The translations under genes were made by a program, and so were the position numbers. Of a DNA stretch of 64,000 nt, positions 1 through 10,849 are shown in pieces; within the stretch, counting starts at the first letter, position 1; every line of letters starts with the position of its first letter. Below the pieces are notes generated by a model. It had not been told where the DNA came from, ran no database searches, and was given only the letters and a program-made list of their open reading frames with translations. The DNA comes from Aspidiotus rigidus. Taxonomy: Eukaryota; Arthropoda; Insecta; Hemiptera; Diaspididae. The stretch is taken from NCBI GenBank assembly GCA_035079385.1, contig JAVHKY010000052.1:3658001-3722000 (forward strand). Reading direction: 5' to 3'.

Positions 1-365
1 GTCAAACGAAAAAAAAAAAAAAAAAATTCTATATAAAATGCATATTTTTTTCATTAAAAAATTTTTTTAAAGTATGTTGTTACAGAGGGCCCAAGCTGGA
101 AAGATATCTATATGAAGTATTGGACGGTTACCTGAGACATATTTTTTTTAGAATTTTTGAAGGGGAGGAAGACCCCCAGAAATTGAGGTTTGTAAACGGG
201 GAAATACGCATGAGCAGTCTCGCGTCTTTCTATACATTGAATACGTGCTCCGTTTGTACACGTATCAGGGGTCCAACACGCGTGCACAACGCGGTGTTCA
301 GTTGTTGCCGAGTCTTGCGTATAACGTCGCTTTGTCTTCAGCTCCGCACTCCTCGATTTTTTACT

Positions 366-660
366 ATTTCTAGAGCGTTCCAGCGACTGGAGGATTTATT
401 TATTATTTTTTGCAAACTCAGTGGACATGTTTACATAAGAATTAACCTAATCAATGAACAAAATAACAAAATTCAGGATTCTCCATCTTGAAAAAGTGGG
501 TTTTTTCAATTTTTTTGTATTTCTAGACCCTTCCAGCGACTGGAGAATTTTCGACTAATTTTTTTGAACTCGGCGGATGTGTTTACACAGAATTGATCTA
601 GTCTATGAACAAAATATCAAGAATCAGGATTCTTCAGGTTGAAAAATTGGTTTTTCTCGA
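366..660. repeat. Two-copy tandem repeat, period about 153 bp
   Basis: A block beginning near 366 recurs from about 519. Both copies contain TTCCAGCGACTGGAG, a following AT-rich stretch, a GTTTACA motif, CAATGAACAAAAT or CTATGAACAAAAT, and CAGGATTCT near the end. The copies differ at many bases, so the duplication is old. I see no coding capacity in it; the reading frame crossing its first copy has no ATG start. Confidence 0.8.
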
Positions 661-876
661 AACACGAGTGAGCGGCTGTATGTTGTACAACGTTGTGTAC
701 CTCTTTGCGACGCTTACTCAACCTCAACGCGCATAAAATGCACACGTTTTACCAAATTTGACCTTGTTCACTATGGCGCACCACTCGTAGCTGTTTGAAA
801 ATTTAACGCATTCGGCGTTAGGGCGAGGCTTAAAAGCCATTTAAAAATCTTCAAATCAATTTTTCTCAATAAATGT

Positions 877-1011
877 ATGGTGGACGATTTGGATATCGAT
901 TCTAAATTTGAGTCGAAGGCCGACGAAAATATAGAGCCCGAAAACGTTAGCGAGAACGAAAATGAAAGACGAAAATGTACATGTATCTGTAAACTATGTG
1001 ATTACGAATAA
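877..1011 (+). CDS. Short acidic/Cys ORF, unrecognised
   Basis: An ATG-initiated 44-codon frame encodes an Asp/Glu-rich N-terminal half followed by a small cysteine cluster (KCTCICKLC near residues 33-41). The composition is unlike the random AT-rich frames around it. It might be the N-terminus of a decayed transposase or an exon of a longer gene, since it ends at a stop just after the cysteine cluster. No family is recognised, and chance cannot be excluded. Confidence 0.2.
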   Translation: MVDDLDIDSKFESKADENIEPENVSENENERRKCTCICKLCDYE

Positions 1012-4000
1012 ACTGGTTTCTAGTCAAAAGGAAAAACTAATGTATTTTCGAACGATTAATACGATTACGAACTTTACACGAACAAACAATATTTTCAAGT
1101 ATTCTCAAATTAGATTGGATTGGGTAACGTCCCTTTTTATCTTACAGCTTAAGTTTATATACCAAAAGTTCCGGCAAAAAAATGTGCTGGTGGGGGATAT
1201 GTCATAGAATGAGTAATGGAATTTGAACAAAATGAAGCAAATTAATTGGTACAGCTAACGGTAATATGTACAGTTTTAGTGATAGACTAAACATCCTGAG
1301 GATGTGGGGTTTCGACAATATACATTTTACACATATTTCGGTAAACGCCTAATTTCTCAATTGCAGTTTCTTTTTAGACATAACATCCGTTGAATATCAT
1401 GGAAAATTTGTTGGTACATATGATTGATTCTTATACCGTTAAACATTGTATATACGATTCGTCGTATGTCAATCTCGTAGTCTAAACATCCGCGATATTT
1501 CGCGGTTTCGCGAAGTGAATTACCGTTAATCGAATTAGGTCGTAGAGGCGAATTAATTATTCCAAATATTTACGAATTTATCAACTTTTCAACCAACTTG
1601 TGGCGTACGACAGAGTCGTGCGTCACAAAATGAGTCGATGAAAAATCATGAACAAATTCTCAAAAATATTTCACAGTGTTATCTTTCATGTCTAAAAATT
1701 ACAAGGAAATCCTTCGAGTAGTTTTTGAGTAATAAATAATTGAAGTAAAACAACACTATACTGGCCTGTGGGGGAGGAAGGGAGGAAGCTAGGGAGCTGT
1801 AAGTTTTACTGTGAGTGTTCTTCATTAGTGTCAACAAACAACACTATTTCCGGCCAATTTGGTGGAAGGGGCACTTTGACCATGCTTATTCTGCTATACC
1901 CTTTTCGTATAAGAGCTATAAAATAGGATCTATTTTTAAACAAAAAACTTAATATTAAACTTTTTTTTTTCTCAGATTTGCCTTTGTAGGATCATTATTT
2001 ATCATGTTACCAATGTTTCTTATATGCCCTTAGAGAGAGAGTAGCAAAATTCGAATTTATAAAGATCTTCATTTTTCCATTACGAGGAAACCTTGGGAAA
2101 GTCCTCTAAAGAATTATCTTTGTTTTCGAAAAAACTAAATTCCATTTTTTGCGAGTGAAATCGTCATGTTGCATGGCATCGCTACAGATTTGGTATCATT
2201 ATAAGTTTGTGATAAGAGTGTACATATACTGTAGAAGTGTTTGTGTACATTCACTTGTAAACATATTGTGCCAGTAGGCACTTGAATCAACTCGTAAACA
2301 AACCATCAATTTAAACGCGTGTTATCCAAGAACATTTTTATCCGCGACACGCAAAATAAATTGATATTTTATGATGTTACCAGTACTAAACTGAGATGAA
2401 AATTGACCATAAATAAGGAATACCGTCAGGGACGATTTCCTAAAGGACTAATTATAATGACGCTTATTTTACGTTTATAATATAGCCTCTATCCCTTCTT
2501 TTGGACCACCATCGTTACTTATTCTACCTACTGTAATACGAAAGAACGTTGCGTGCATCAATAATGGCCCGTTGATTACTATCCAGTTCACGTAAATGTA
2601 GTACAGTATGTGCGCAATGTAAATACATATACAATATAGCGCATTCATCATTGGTATAATGATACTGTGCATTGTAAAGCGGAAGTTAAGGGCAATAAAG
2701 AAGCCAAAGATGTACGCGCGTTGTCAACGTCTCCGCACAATTAACCGAAAAAAGCTAATTTGAAAATATTTTCTAGTATCCCCAAAGAACACTTAGGGTG
2801 CATATCGTGATACCGAAAATAGTATTATAAAATCCTATATGAGCGTCTGTTAATATAGAGAAATGGACCTTCGAAAAATCCTCCAAGGTGTATTTGCGAA
2901 AAGAATGATAGTGACCGTTTATTAGTCGCGAGTATAAAATGAGAATGTGTGCAATCATGCTACACACATATCACGGGTACAAGATAAGCTTATACAGTAC
3001 AGTCACGTGTCCTCTAAATGTATAATAGATGAAACTTTTGACCATTATATTCGTATAATGTTTTGTGGCGTTCAAGCGATATTTGTCAACCCTTCCTCGA
3101 GCGTCCGCGTGACTAATTATAAATTTTCTCGAAAAGAAGGTTCAAAAACGATTTTCCTTTGTAAAATTAGTGCGCGCCTTTCATTGAAGGAGGTGGAAAG
3201 AATGCACTTGTATGTTGAGTTAGGACTTGTGCGCTTTTCCGAGAAGTAATTTCAATTATTACGATCGAAGGTAGTGACGGCTATACATTTGTAGAAAACG
3301 TGGCTATCTTGAAAAGAGTGCTTGGAATGTATGCGGTTTCCTCTCAACTGAATTCATCCGCGACAGTGGGCAATATAATTCACCAACTATAGGGTTTGAA
3401 CGCCTCACTCAAAATTCTTCCCTTTGAAGATGATCGTTTGACCGCGTTCAAAGGTCAGTTCGAAATACCGGTGTTTAAAAGTTGAAACGACCTGAAAGGC
3501 TGTGTGGCCATGAAATTCACAACAAGGAGATATTTTTACGTCCGCCTCCACTTAAGAATGAAATTTTACAAAATAGGGACCAAGACTCGACTCGAGAGCG
3601 TGTAGGTCTAGAAACAATCGTGCGCGATAAGAATGGAATCGTGACATGAAAGAGCAACGGAAACGAAAGACCTCAAATTCAATCCCGAAACTTTGCGAAT
3701 AGAATGATTAATTAATTTTGTTTGCCGCTTGTAAGTATAAGCACTAAACGTTTATCGTTAAAATAATTAACAGTTCATTATACACGGGCTGGTTTTCCGC
3801 GTCTCAGTCCGTCAGCCCGGGTTTAAAAGACGTGATCCCTACAAGTGCACCGCGCTGAGATTAAAAACTGAGTGAACGAGTTCGGAGACGACTAATCCTT
3901 CAAACCCACGCAGATAAAATGGAATACAACGCATCTTTCTATGATAATTATTGCCACAGTTTTGGATTAATCGACATTCGCGGGTATACGACGAGTGAAA

Positions 4001-4441
4001 AGTATCTGCAAAATGACAATATATTTCAGAATTCAAAACTGCGATGAAAGTTTTACCATACAAAGAGGATTTGTGAAATGAGCTTGATGATCCCTGTAAC
4101 TACACTCTATCTTTGTCTTTCATTCATTCTGTCTCTGTCTTTGTTTTCATTTCATTTTAATTTATTATTTCCTTGGAATTTATATTTTATTGTAGTGCCT
4201 GCGTAACGGGGATCATTATAATACTCTAAAATTGAATGTGCTACTTCAGTATTATGCCGTCTGGTCCAGAGCACTACTTCTTGAAGTTATTAAAAAGAGG
4301 CAATGAACCACCAAAGACAAGTAGACTAAGTACTCTATTCCCTTCTCAAACAAAGAAAATGTAATTCGTGTAAGAGGAAGAATTCAACACTCACAATTAT
4401 ACTTAAACGAATCCGTTCCTTAAGGTTACGGCTATCCATCA
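1012..4441. other. Intergenic AT-rich sequence, nothing recognised
   Basis: Both strands carry only short frames of low-complexity composition. The frames near 2.5-3.2 kb and 3.8-4.1 kb lack recognisable domains or convincing splice sites. I see no RNA gene or clear repeat. Confidence 0.5.
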
Positions 4442-4514
4442 TAAACGAAAAAACGAATACTCCAAGGGGGTGCATTTGTTTACTCTCCCCTTGGAGTGTT
4501 CGTTTTTTCGTTTA
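4442..4514. repeat. Near-perfect hairpin, 28-bp arms
   Basis: Left arm 4442-4469 and right arm 4487-4514 are reverse complements with one mismatch, separated by a 17-nt spacer. The arms carry the core ACTCCAAGGGG and an A/T-rich outer part. It lies about 90 bp upstream of the BEL/Pao integrase relic. Confidence 0.9.
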
Positions 4515-4606
4515 CTCACAATTATCGTACAAATATGAAGCGCGACATCAAATAATTTTGCCACCTGATTCTTGTTTGAATTAACTGTTGACAAAATTAT
4601 AATAAC

Positions 4607-5395
4607 ATGAGACACTTGCACGCTGGAGCCAAATTATTGAGCTCTGACGCAAATTTTGGATACTTGTCAGATTCAAGCTATGAAATCTTTTGCATCAACA
4701 AATGCAAAAGATGCGTACAAGCTCTACCATTAAATCAAACCATGGGAACATTACCTTGTTCTAGAGTCACTCCAAGACGCATATTTCAAACTGCCGGTGT
4801 AGATTATTCTGGACCAATTAATTTGCGAAACAAAAGAGGAAAACGTTCCGTCACCACAGACACTTATAGGTATTGTTATCTTTGTTTGTTTTGAAACCAA
4901 AGCTGTGCACCTGGAATTGGCTCCTCATCTCACTACAGAGTCATTCATGGCAGAGCTGTATAGATTTGTTAATTGAAGGAATTTTTAAAGCACCTGTGAT
5001 TTGACAATGGTAGAACTTTTCTGGATTCCAAAAATGTACAACGTGAGCTGTACAATTTTCTTTGTGGAATTGGTGAAATATTCACGAGGAAAATTTAAAC
5101 AAGGTTGTGACTGGAAATGTATACCTGCTTGGACACCTCACATTGGTGGTTTGTGGGAGTCGGGGTTAAACCCATTAAGCGTCTTTTAAAAAGAACATTA
5201 GGTAGTGTTGCTCTCACGTACGAACAATACAAGACAACACTCATTATGATTCAGGCTTGTCTGAATTTGAAACCAACAACTGTCGAATCTTCTGATCCCA
5301 ATGACCCAGCGCTTAATACGTTCTTGTATATTACAATTATGGTTGATCATATTGATACAGAAGGTGTACTCCACGAGAGAGTAGCGAAATATTAA
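4607..5395 (+). pseudogene. Degenerate BEL/Pao-type retrotransposon integrase
   Basis: The translated frames show the hallmarks of a BEL/Pao pol integrase in order. First comes a zinc-binding-like region with CINKCKRC and the phrase LPCSRVTPRRIFQTAGVDYS followed by GPI (about 4700-4820). Next are vestiges of the catalytic core with DNG-like and PHIGGLWESG motifs (about 5000-5165). Last is VKPIKRLLKRTLGSVALTYE with MIQACLNLKP (about 5170-5290), equivalent to the usual LNSRP segment. The phrases sit in three different frames with internal stops, so this is a decayed fragment. No LTRs, gag, protease or RT were identified alongside. Its 3' end runs into an inverted repeat that starts at 5351. Confidence 0.85.
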
Positions 5396-5452
5396 AACCA
5401 CATTGTTTTAATATTTCGCTACTCTCTCGAGGAGTACACCTTTTGTATCAAT
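5351..5452. repeat. Near-perfect hairpin, 47-bp arms
   Basis: Arms 5351-5397 and 5406-5452 are reverse complements with two mismatches and an 8-nt spacer. The core is GAGAGAGTAGCGAAATATT. The left arm overlaps the final codons of the BEL/Pao integrase relic, so the right arm may be a templated inverted duplication of that end. Confidence 0.93.
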
Positions 5453-5877
5453 TGTTTGTTGTAACTTCAGTCCTACCGAGGCTTGAATCTGGGACATTTA
5501 ACATACCTGTTGCGCCCAACTATCTGAACTAACGGAGATCTAACGCTACAGAGGAAGAAATATTAACTAGGTAGTAGGTAGATACTGGTATCTTTAATTC
5601 TGTTCTCAAGATTACGACACGTCATTTATTCATGGGTACTGGTAGCAAGAATTTCGTGAATATAAAAATTAAAATTCGCTAATTACTAGGTTAATTGGTG
5701 GTTTAGTTCAATTCTATTTAATATATTTGCGACTAAATAAAATGAGTATATTTTTAAAAATTTTCTGGTAGAGCCAAATAAATGAAGATCATGTTTCATG
5801 TCTGACGTAATTTATGTTTTTTTAATGAAACACTTTACGCCACTTCCGTCAAAACTTTTATTTTTTACGAGGCGACC

Positions 5878-5910
5878 GACGTTTCGAAGTATACATACTT
5901 CATCTTCAGG
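5878..5910 (-). other. Hammerhead-like motif, CTGAAGA-stem-GAAAC
   Basis: Read on the minus strand, CTGAAGA fits the hammerhead core consensus CUGANGA. It is followed after one T by a perfect 7-bp stem (GAAGTAT / ATACTTC) with a 2-nt loop, then GAAACGTC. The same layout with a different stem occurs at 17.55 kb, and a weak form at 57.81 kb. Hammerhead motifs of this kind are known from Penelope-like and related retroelements. Stems I and III and a cleavage site were not established, so activity is not claimed. Confidence 0.4.
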
Positions 5911-5989
5911 GTCTGGATGAATCGTCGACTTTCACAGACAGGGCGATTGTCTGCAGCTGAGCAAACCTACGAAATCTGAATATTCCAAC

Positions 5990-6825
5990 ACATACCGTAT
6001 ACTAGGTTTATTCTTGGCTGGGAGACCTAGACTTGTTTAAGCTTAGTATAAAGGAGACTTAGACCTACCTCCTCGTTGGTCTAGTTTACTGTATATTGGG
6101 CCTATAAAATGTTAGGCCCAGTTCAATGGAAAATTGGGATACAGTATACAGGATTCCCAGACCTAATATGAAGCTGCGAGTAGTATAGTAGTTTACCGCA
6201 TAGGATTTCGGGATCAGCTGATTACATCATAGTTTATTATAAAGACGGTACCCAATATAATAGAGGTAGTATAAATTTCCAGGAAAATTTTCCGAGTTCC
6301 CATTCTCTCTGCTTCATGCAGTATATTATACTAGGCTTATACTAGCATTGGTATTAAGCCTAGTATAATAGAGCTACATAGTATAAACTACTAATACTAA
6401 ACCTGTAGTATAAAAGAAGCCTAAACCTAGTATGAAGCTAGTATAAAGAAGGCTTGGACCTAGCATAAGCCCAGTATACAATGTCAAATAGTATATTAGC
6501 TAGTATATCAGGCTAGTATGTATATTAGGGCTAGTATAATGAAGTCTAGTATACTAAGCTAGTATACTGTATTGATGATCTGGAAGCCTGGAGTATAAAA
6601 AAAGCCGAAAGGAGGTTTGGACCTAGTATAAGCCCAGTTGTCAAATAGTATAGCTTAGCTATGTACTAGGCTAGTATACTGTACATTAGGTCTGGATTTC
6701 ACAGCCCTTCTTAGATGAAGGGCTTACTCGCTCCACTCGTTCGCGCCCCCTCTCTTGTTTAGTATAAGTCTAGTCTAGAACTAGTATAAAGCTAGTACAA
6801 GCCTAGTATACCAGTAAGTTCACTG
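5990..6825. repeat. CTAGTATA-rich dispersed repeat
   Basis: The block consists of degenerate short units built on CTAGTATAA, AGGCTTGGACCTAGTATA and GTATACT. A segment near 6300 (TCTGCTTCATGCAGTATATT) matches, inverted, sequence near 62.85 kb, so this is one copy of the family also seen at about 31.2, 36.8-38.3, 49.3 and 62.3 kb. No coding capacity. Confidence 0.75.
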
Positions 6826-6841
6826 CATAGGGCAGAAAGAG

Positions 6842-6948
6842 ATCTTGCACGCAGGCACGCACGCACATACTTCCAAAATTAGGGTAGAGGGCTCAGAAAA
6901 AAAAAATCCAAGTCCCAAGGTCATCTGCACGCACGCACGCGCACGCAA
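6842..6948. repeat. CACG-type short tandem repeats
   Basis: Two short runs of GCACGCACGCAC-type repeat (about 6847-6868 and 6928-6946) sit in otherwise unremarkable sequence. Confidence 0.7.
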
Positions 6949-7635
6949 ATTTTGAAATTAGGGTAGGGTCAGAGCAAAGACATGAAACATGTCAAAAATC
7001 CAAATATTCTCCGCAAAATGACTGCCCCATCCTGAAGGAACAATTTCTCTGTTGAAAATGGGACACGATTAATTTCTGAACATGGCAGTATTGCCACGAG
7101 AGTGGAGCAGAGAGCCCAAGGAGAAGAAAGCAGTGAGTTATTTGCGGTTGTGCTCAATTCTTAGTCGCGCTACATCTATTTCTTCATGGTGTGACAAACG
7201 AATTGAAGAAAACCAGGGGATTGGGCATTTATTAATTGGACGATAGTTTATTTTATAGGGTTGAGAGGTGTGTCGTTATGAAATTATTTGAGAACGATAG
7301 CACGATTTGAAGTACGCCAGAAAAGGGGAAAAATCAGTGATTGTGGAGCAGGCCACGGCTCGCTCGGCTTCTAAATCCACTGCGTTGTATTCCCGGTGTC
7401 CGGTATAGGACCAGGTTTTCAGACGAGGATGTTTTAAGATGAATAAGATGTTGAGGTGTGCAGTGTGCAAGGAAGAAGGGAGAATAGAGAGGTGAGTAAG
7501 GCAGATAGAGTTTTTAAAATCACCTAACAAGCGTGGGTAGCAAACATGTAACATAAAGCTGGATACGTGCTTCCTGATGCGAGTAACACTTGAAAAACTA
7601 AAAACTTCTCAATTGTTACATTTTGTTACGCGTAA

Positions 7636-7823
7636 AGGTAGTAGAGTGCTTCTTTCAGGCTTCATTCCAATAAAAGACAACTACTCTTTATAACCCTTCG
7701 GCTTCTCATTTGTAGAATGTACTCAAAAAATGTAGCGGAGTGTTTCTTTTGGGTTTCACTTCAATAAAAGATGACTACCCACTTATGCCCTCTGCTACTC
7801 AAATGTAGCACATGCTCTAGGAG
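7636..7823. repeat. Two-copy direct repeat, period about 94 bp
   Basis: Both copies share GAGTGYTTCTTT, a CAATAAAAGA segment, ACTAC or ACTACCC, GGCTTCTC or CTGCTACTC, and an AATGTA near the end. Copies are about 7636-7729 and 7730-7823 and are clearly diverged. No coding signal. Confidence 0.7.
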
Positions 7824-8211
7824 GGTAACGTGGGCTTCGTTTGGTCTTTCATGGAAAAAAAAGTTCATTACCCACATGAAGTTTTGGAAGTGCTTCAAAA
7901 AGGCTACAAATAGGTTACTAGAAATTTTTCAGAAATGTGGGCGTGGTCTTCTCTTGTTACTCTGTTGTACAGGGCTTCACTGGACGCGAGTCCAAAAATC
8001 CCGCATCGCGAAGGATCACCGCTTTCTCATTCGACGCATTCAGTGAGATTGAAGTTTTGGAGGCCAACCTTTTCATTCTTTTATAAATTTTACAATTTTT
8101 CCATCCAACCGGTTTGTAGAATTAGGAATTACTAAAAAATTTCCCTTTTCATTTTCTAATTGATATCTCATTGTTGCACCAACCGCTGCCAGCGCAGCCT
8201 CGATCGCTTGT

Positions 8212-8630
8212 TACAGGTTTTGTTTTCTGAATAGTGTCTCAGCTGAACTAATTTTCTCTATCTGTATATTATTGTTATTCGTTGACTTCCAAGTATTGCT
8301 GCTTTCTTTTTCACTTGCTGCAGGTGGATTGTCAGTTACATTTGTTAAATCCCAAGTCATAGTTGTGTATGTATGTTTGTTTTCATCTGAAACGTGCTCA
8401 TTGTTCAGCGCTGACGGCAACAATGGGTCATGGGTGGCTTTTATTTTGTGAGTTTCATTTACGTTTTGACTTATTTGACTGTTTGTCAAGTACCGTTCAA
8501 TCATTTATGTCATCAAATTTGAAATCCAACGAAGATTCTTCCGAGTTTGTCAACTTAGTTGGTTTCTTCTTTCTTACAGATTTGGGTACGTTTAGTCACC
8601 TCTGCTAGCACTTGATTTCAACTCGGACAT
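8212..8630 (-). pseudogene. Frameshifted ORF relic, unrecognised
   Basis: From an ATG at 8630 the minus strand reads a Ser/Lys-rich N-terminus (MSELKSSASRG), hits a stop, and then continues in another frame with VPKSVRKKKPTKLTNSEESS and an acidic stretch. A further shift enters a 97-residue polar frame rich in Asn/Thr/Glu that ends at 8211. The polar, ordered composition across shifts suggests one former protein, possibly the first ORF of a retroelement. No domain is recognised, and the upstream and downstream flanks add nothing. Confidence 0.4.
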
Positions 8631-10264
8631 TTTACTAAGAAATTTAACAGATTGAAACAAAATTTTTAATTCAGGTTTGAACCGAATTTGAAGTATTAGA
8701 GACAAAAACAGAAAATAACAAGAGAAAAATATTGAATATTATTCAGCTTGAAATTGAAATTTTTTCATTATAATTGCGGCACCACATTCCAAAAAGACTT
8801 GAGTTCCATTTTTTGCACTGCTTTTCCCTTGCCAGCGTGAGCATGGCACGTTTTTCCATTCAAGTATCATGGTACTATTTTTGGTTCATATCACGATTAC
8901 TATTTCAAAAAATGAAAAAATAAAAAAAATAACTCATAGGAAATGCTATAAAACTATTTTTTTTTTTAAATTCAGTTACTCAAAATGTTTAAAATAGACT
9001 AAAGCCTTTTTGGAATGCCTCAATCAATGTCTCGGTGTAGTCGGTATCCTTGAGTAAACTCTGCAGACTGTATACCGATGTATACATGAAGCGTGCCATC
9101 GCTGAGAAAAGAACAGTGCTGGGCTTCCAGTCCATAGCTCGAGTGGTTTGTAGGGGTAAGGGGTGAGTGCGCTAGTGATGCATAGAGAGAATGATATAAT
9201 CTTCCGAGAGATGAAATAAGAAAATTCATTGTGTGTATAAAGTAGACCACAATTGCCGAAAAGAATAAACAGCAAATAATGTACAAGAAATTCTCTTCTT
9301 TTCTTTCCGCCTTCATTTTCTGAGGAATCGGAAAATTGAATTGTTTTCAGAATTAAATTGTCTTTGAATACGAGTTTGGAAAAATTTCGACTTCTGAGCT
9401 GTTATGACATGAGGAGAGGGGTGTCGAAAACACCGCTTATTCACATCATCGATTATTCGACTTAGCCTGCTTGCTAAACCATTTCTTTTCTCGACCTCCT
9501 TTCCCCTGAAATTTTATGGTTTCTCGACGCAAACAATTCCCAAGCAATTTATTATCAATATCCTTCCGACATCACCGATAAGGAGAAAGTAGATTTCATC
9601 GTGTATCCATACTTTTTTTAATTATACTTATTCGGCGCATTAGTGACTTAGCAAATTCCTCGATCTGCAAGTTAAAATCTAGAAGTCTAAATGGAACCAT
9701 AAGAAATAGTTGTAAGCCTCGAAGAGGCAATCGCTTTAGTAAGAACTGAATTCTTGTTTTGATCTACCAACTATAAAAAACTTCTACGAGCTCACTCGTC
9801 GTGTATCTCTAAATTTACACTCTCCGAAAACGACTCACACAACTTTCGTCTTCTTAGAAGATAACTTTGGTCAAGTCGAGATTGAATCTGTTTTTTTTTT
9901 TAAAGCAACCTCCACTAAGCGCCTCCTGACTTTACCTTAGTAATTAATTATCTTCTGATTATATTATGATCTTTTCTTGAGTTAGTATTTACTCTACTAG
10001 ACGTTGACTGACGGACTTCCTTTGCTTTCCGGCCGTTAGGAACTTTCAAGATAAATCAAGGTTTCTCTTTTATCCAAATTCGAAAAATGTATTCGTTGTA
10101 CAGAAACAAAATTGTAATTAATATCTATTTAAATTAAATTAATATTCTGTTGCCTAAACCGATTTTCTCTTCAACTCCTTCGAAACTTGTAATTTCTCTA
10201 CTAGGTCAAATCTTCTAATCTCCTACGAACCGAGATACAAATCACAACAGGGGGTCGTAGAAAA
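8631..10264. other. Intergenic sequence, nothing recognised
   Basis: AT-rich sequence on both strands with only short frames. The pair of overlapping minus frames near 9.0-9.3 kb shows no domain or splice context. Confidence 0.45.
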
Positions 10265-10345
10265 TATTTCACCTTGTTTGCCTGGATCGACACATTTAAT
10301 GAAGGCATTACCAAGCAGCTAACGGAGTGGACTGCGAATTTTTAT
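10265..10345. repeat. Fragment of the GGAACCTGTT dispersed repeat
   Basis: The stretch TTGCCTGGATCGACACA through TGGACTGCGAATTTTTAT resembles the flank at 38.27-38.33 kb (TTGCCTCAATAAACAAAG through TGGGCTGCGAGTTTTT). It is a short, diverged copy of the same dispersed family. Confidence 0.5.
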
Positions 10346-10849
10346 TCCATTCGGATGATTAGTTGTTCTTCATGCCCATATTTTACCAGCCTTAAACATA
10401 AAAGCCGCCCTTTGGGCGGGATATACAGCATAATAATGACTAGAAAATATAGTTACACTCACGAAAAAAAGTACTAAATAAAACTCAATTATAGTAAATA
10501 TTTGTATTATTACGAAAAATACTTATACATTTTGATCAAAACATCGCGACTGGACCGTCTTTACTATGCGTTCTTCAGCGACTTTGACCTAAATTTGGAA
10601 CAAAATTTAATCGTAGGACAGATGAAGAGGCATTAAAATTGATCTTTAATTATTTGGCTCCGCCAGAATATTTTTTTTTGCAGTGAGAATTGAGTTTTCT
10701 GGCGCCATCTGTAAAGAATGGATTGTAAAATAGTCGCGCGGAGAAGGAAAAAAAACCACGGGAATATTAAAAAAAGGCTGCTGTAACAAGTTGTAAGAAC
10801 GAGTATATCATTTTCTATTAGGAACACCCTCTACGTATTACAACGGACC

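Noticed and set aside
120..491. 123-codon plus-strand frame at the left end
   Set aside because: It has no ATG start (TTG), runs into a tandem repeat and has no domain.
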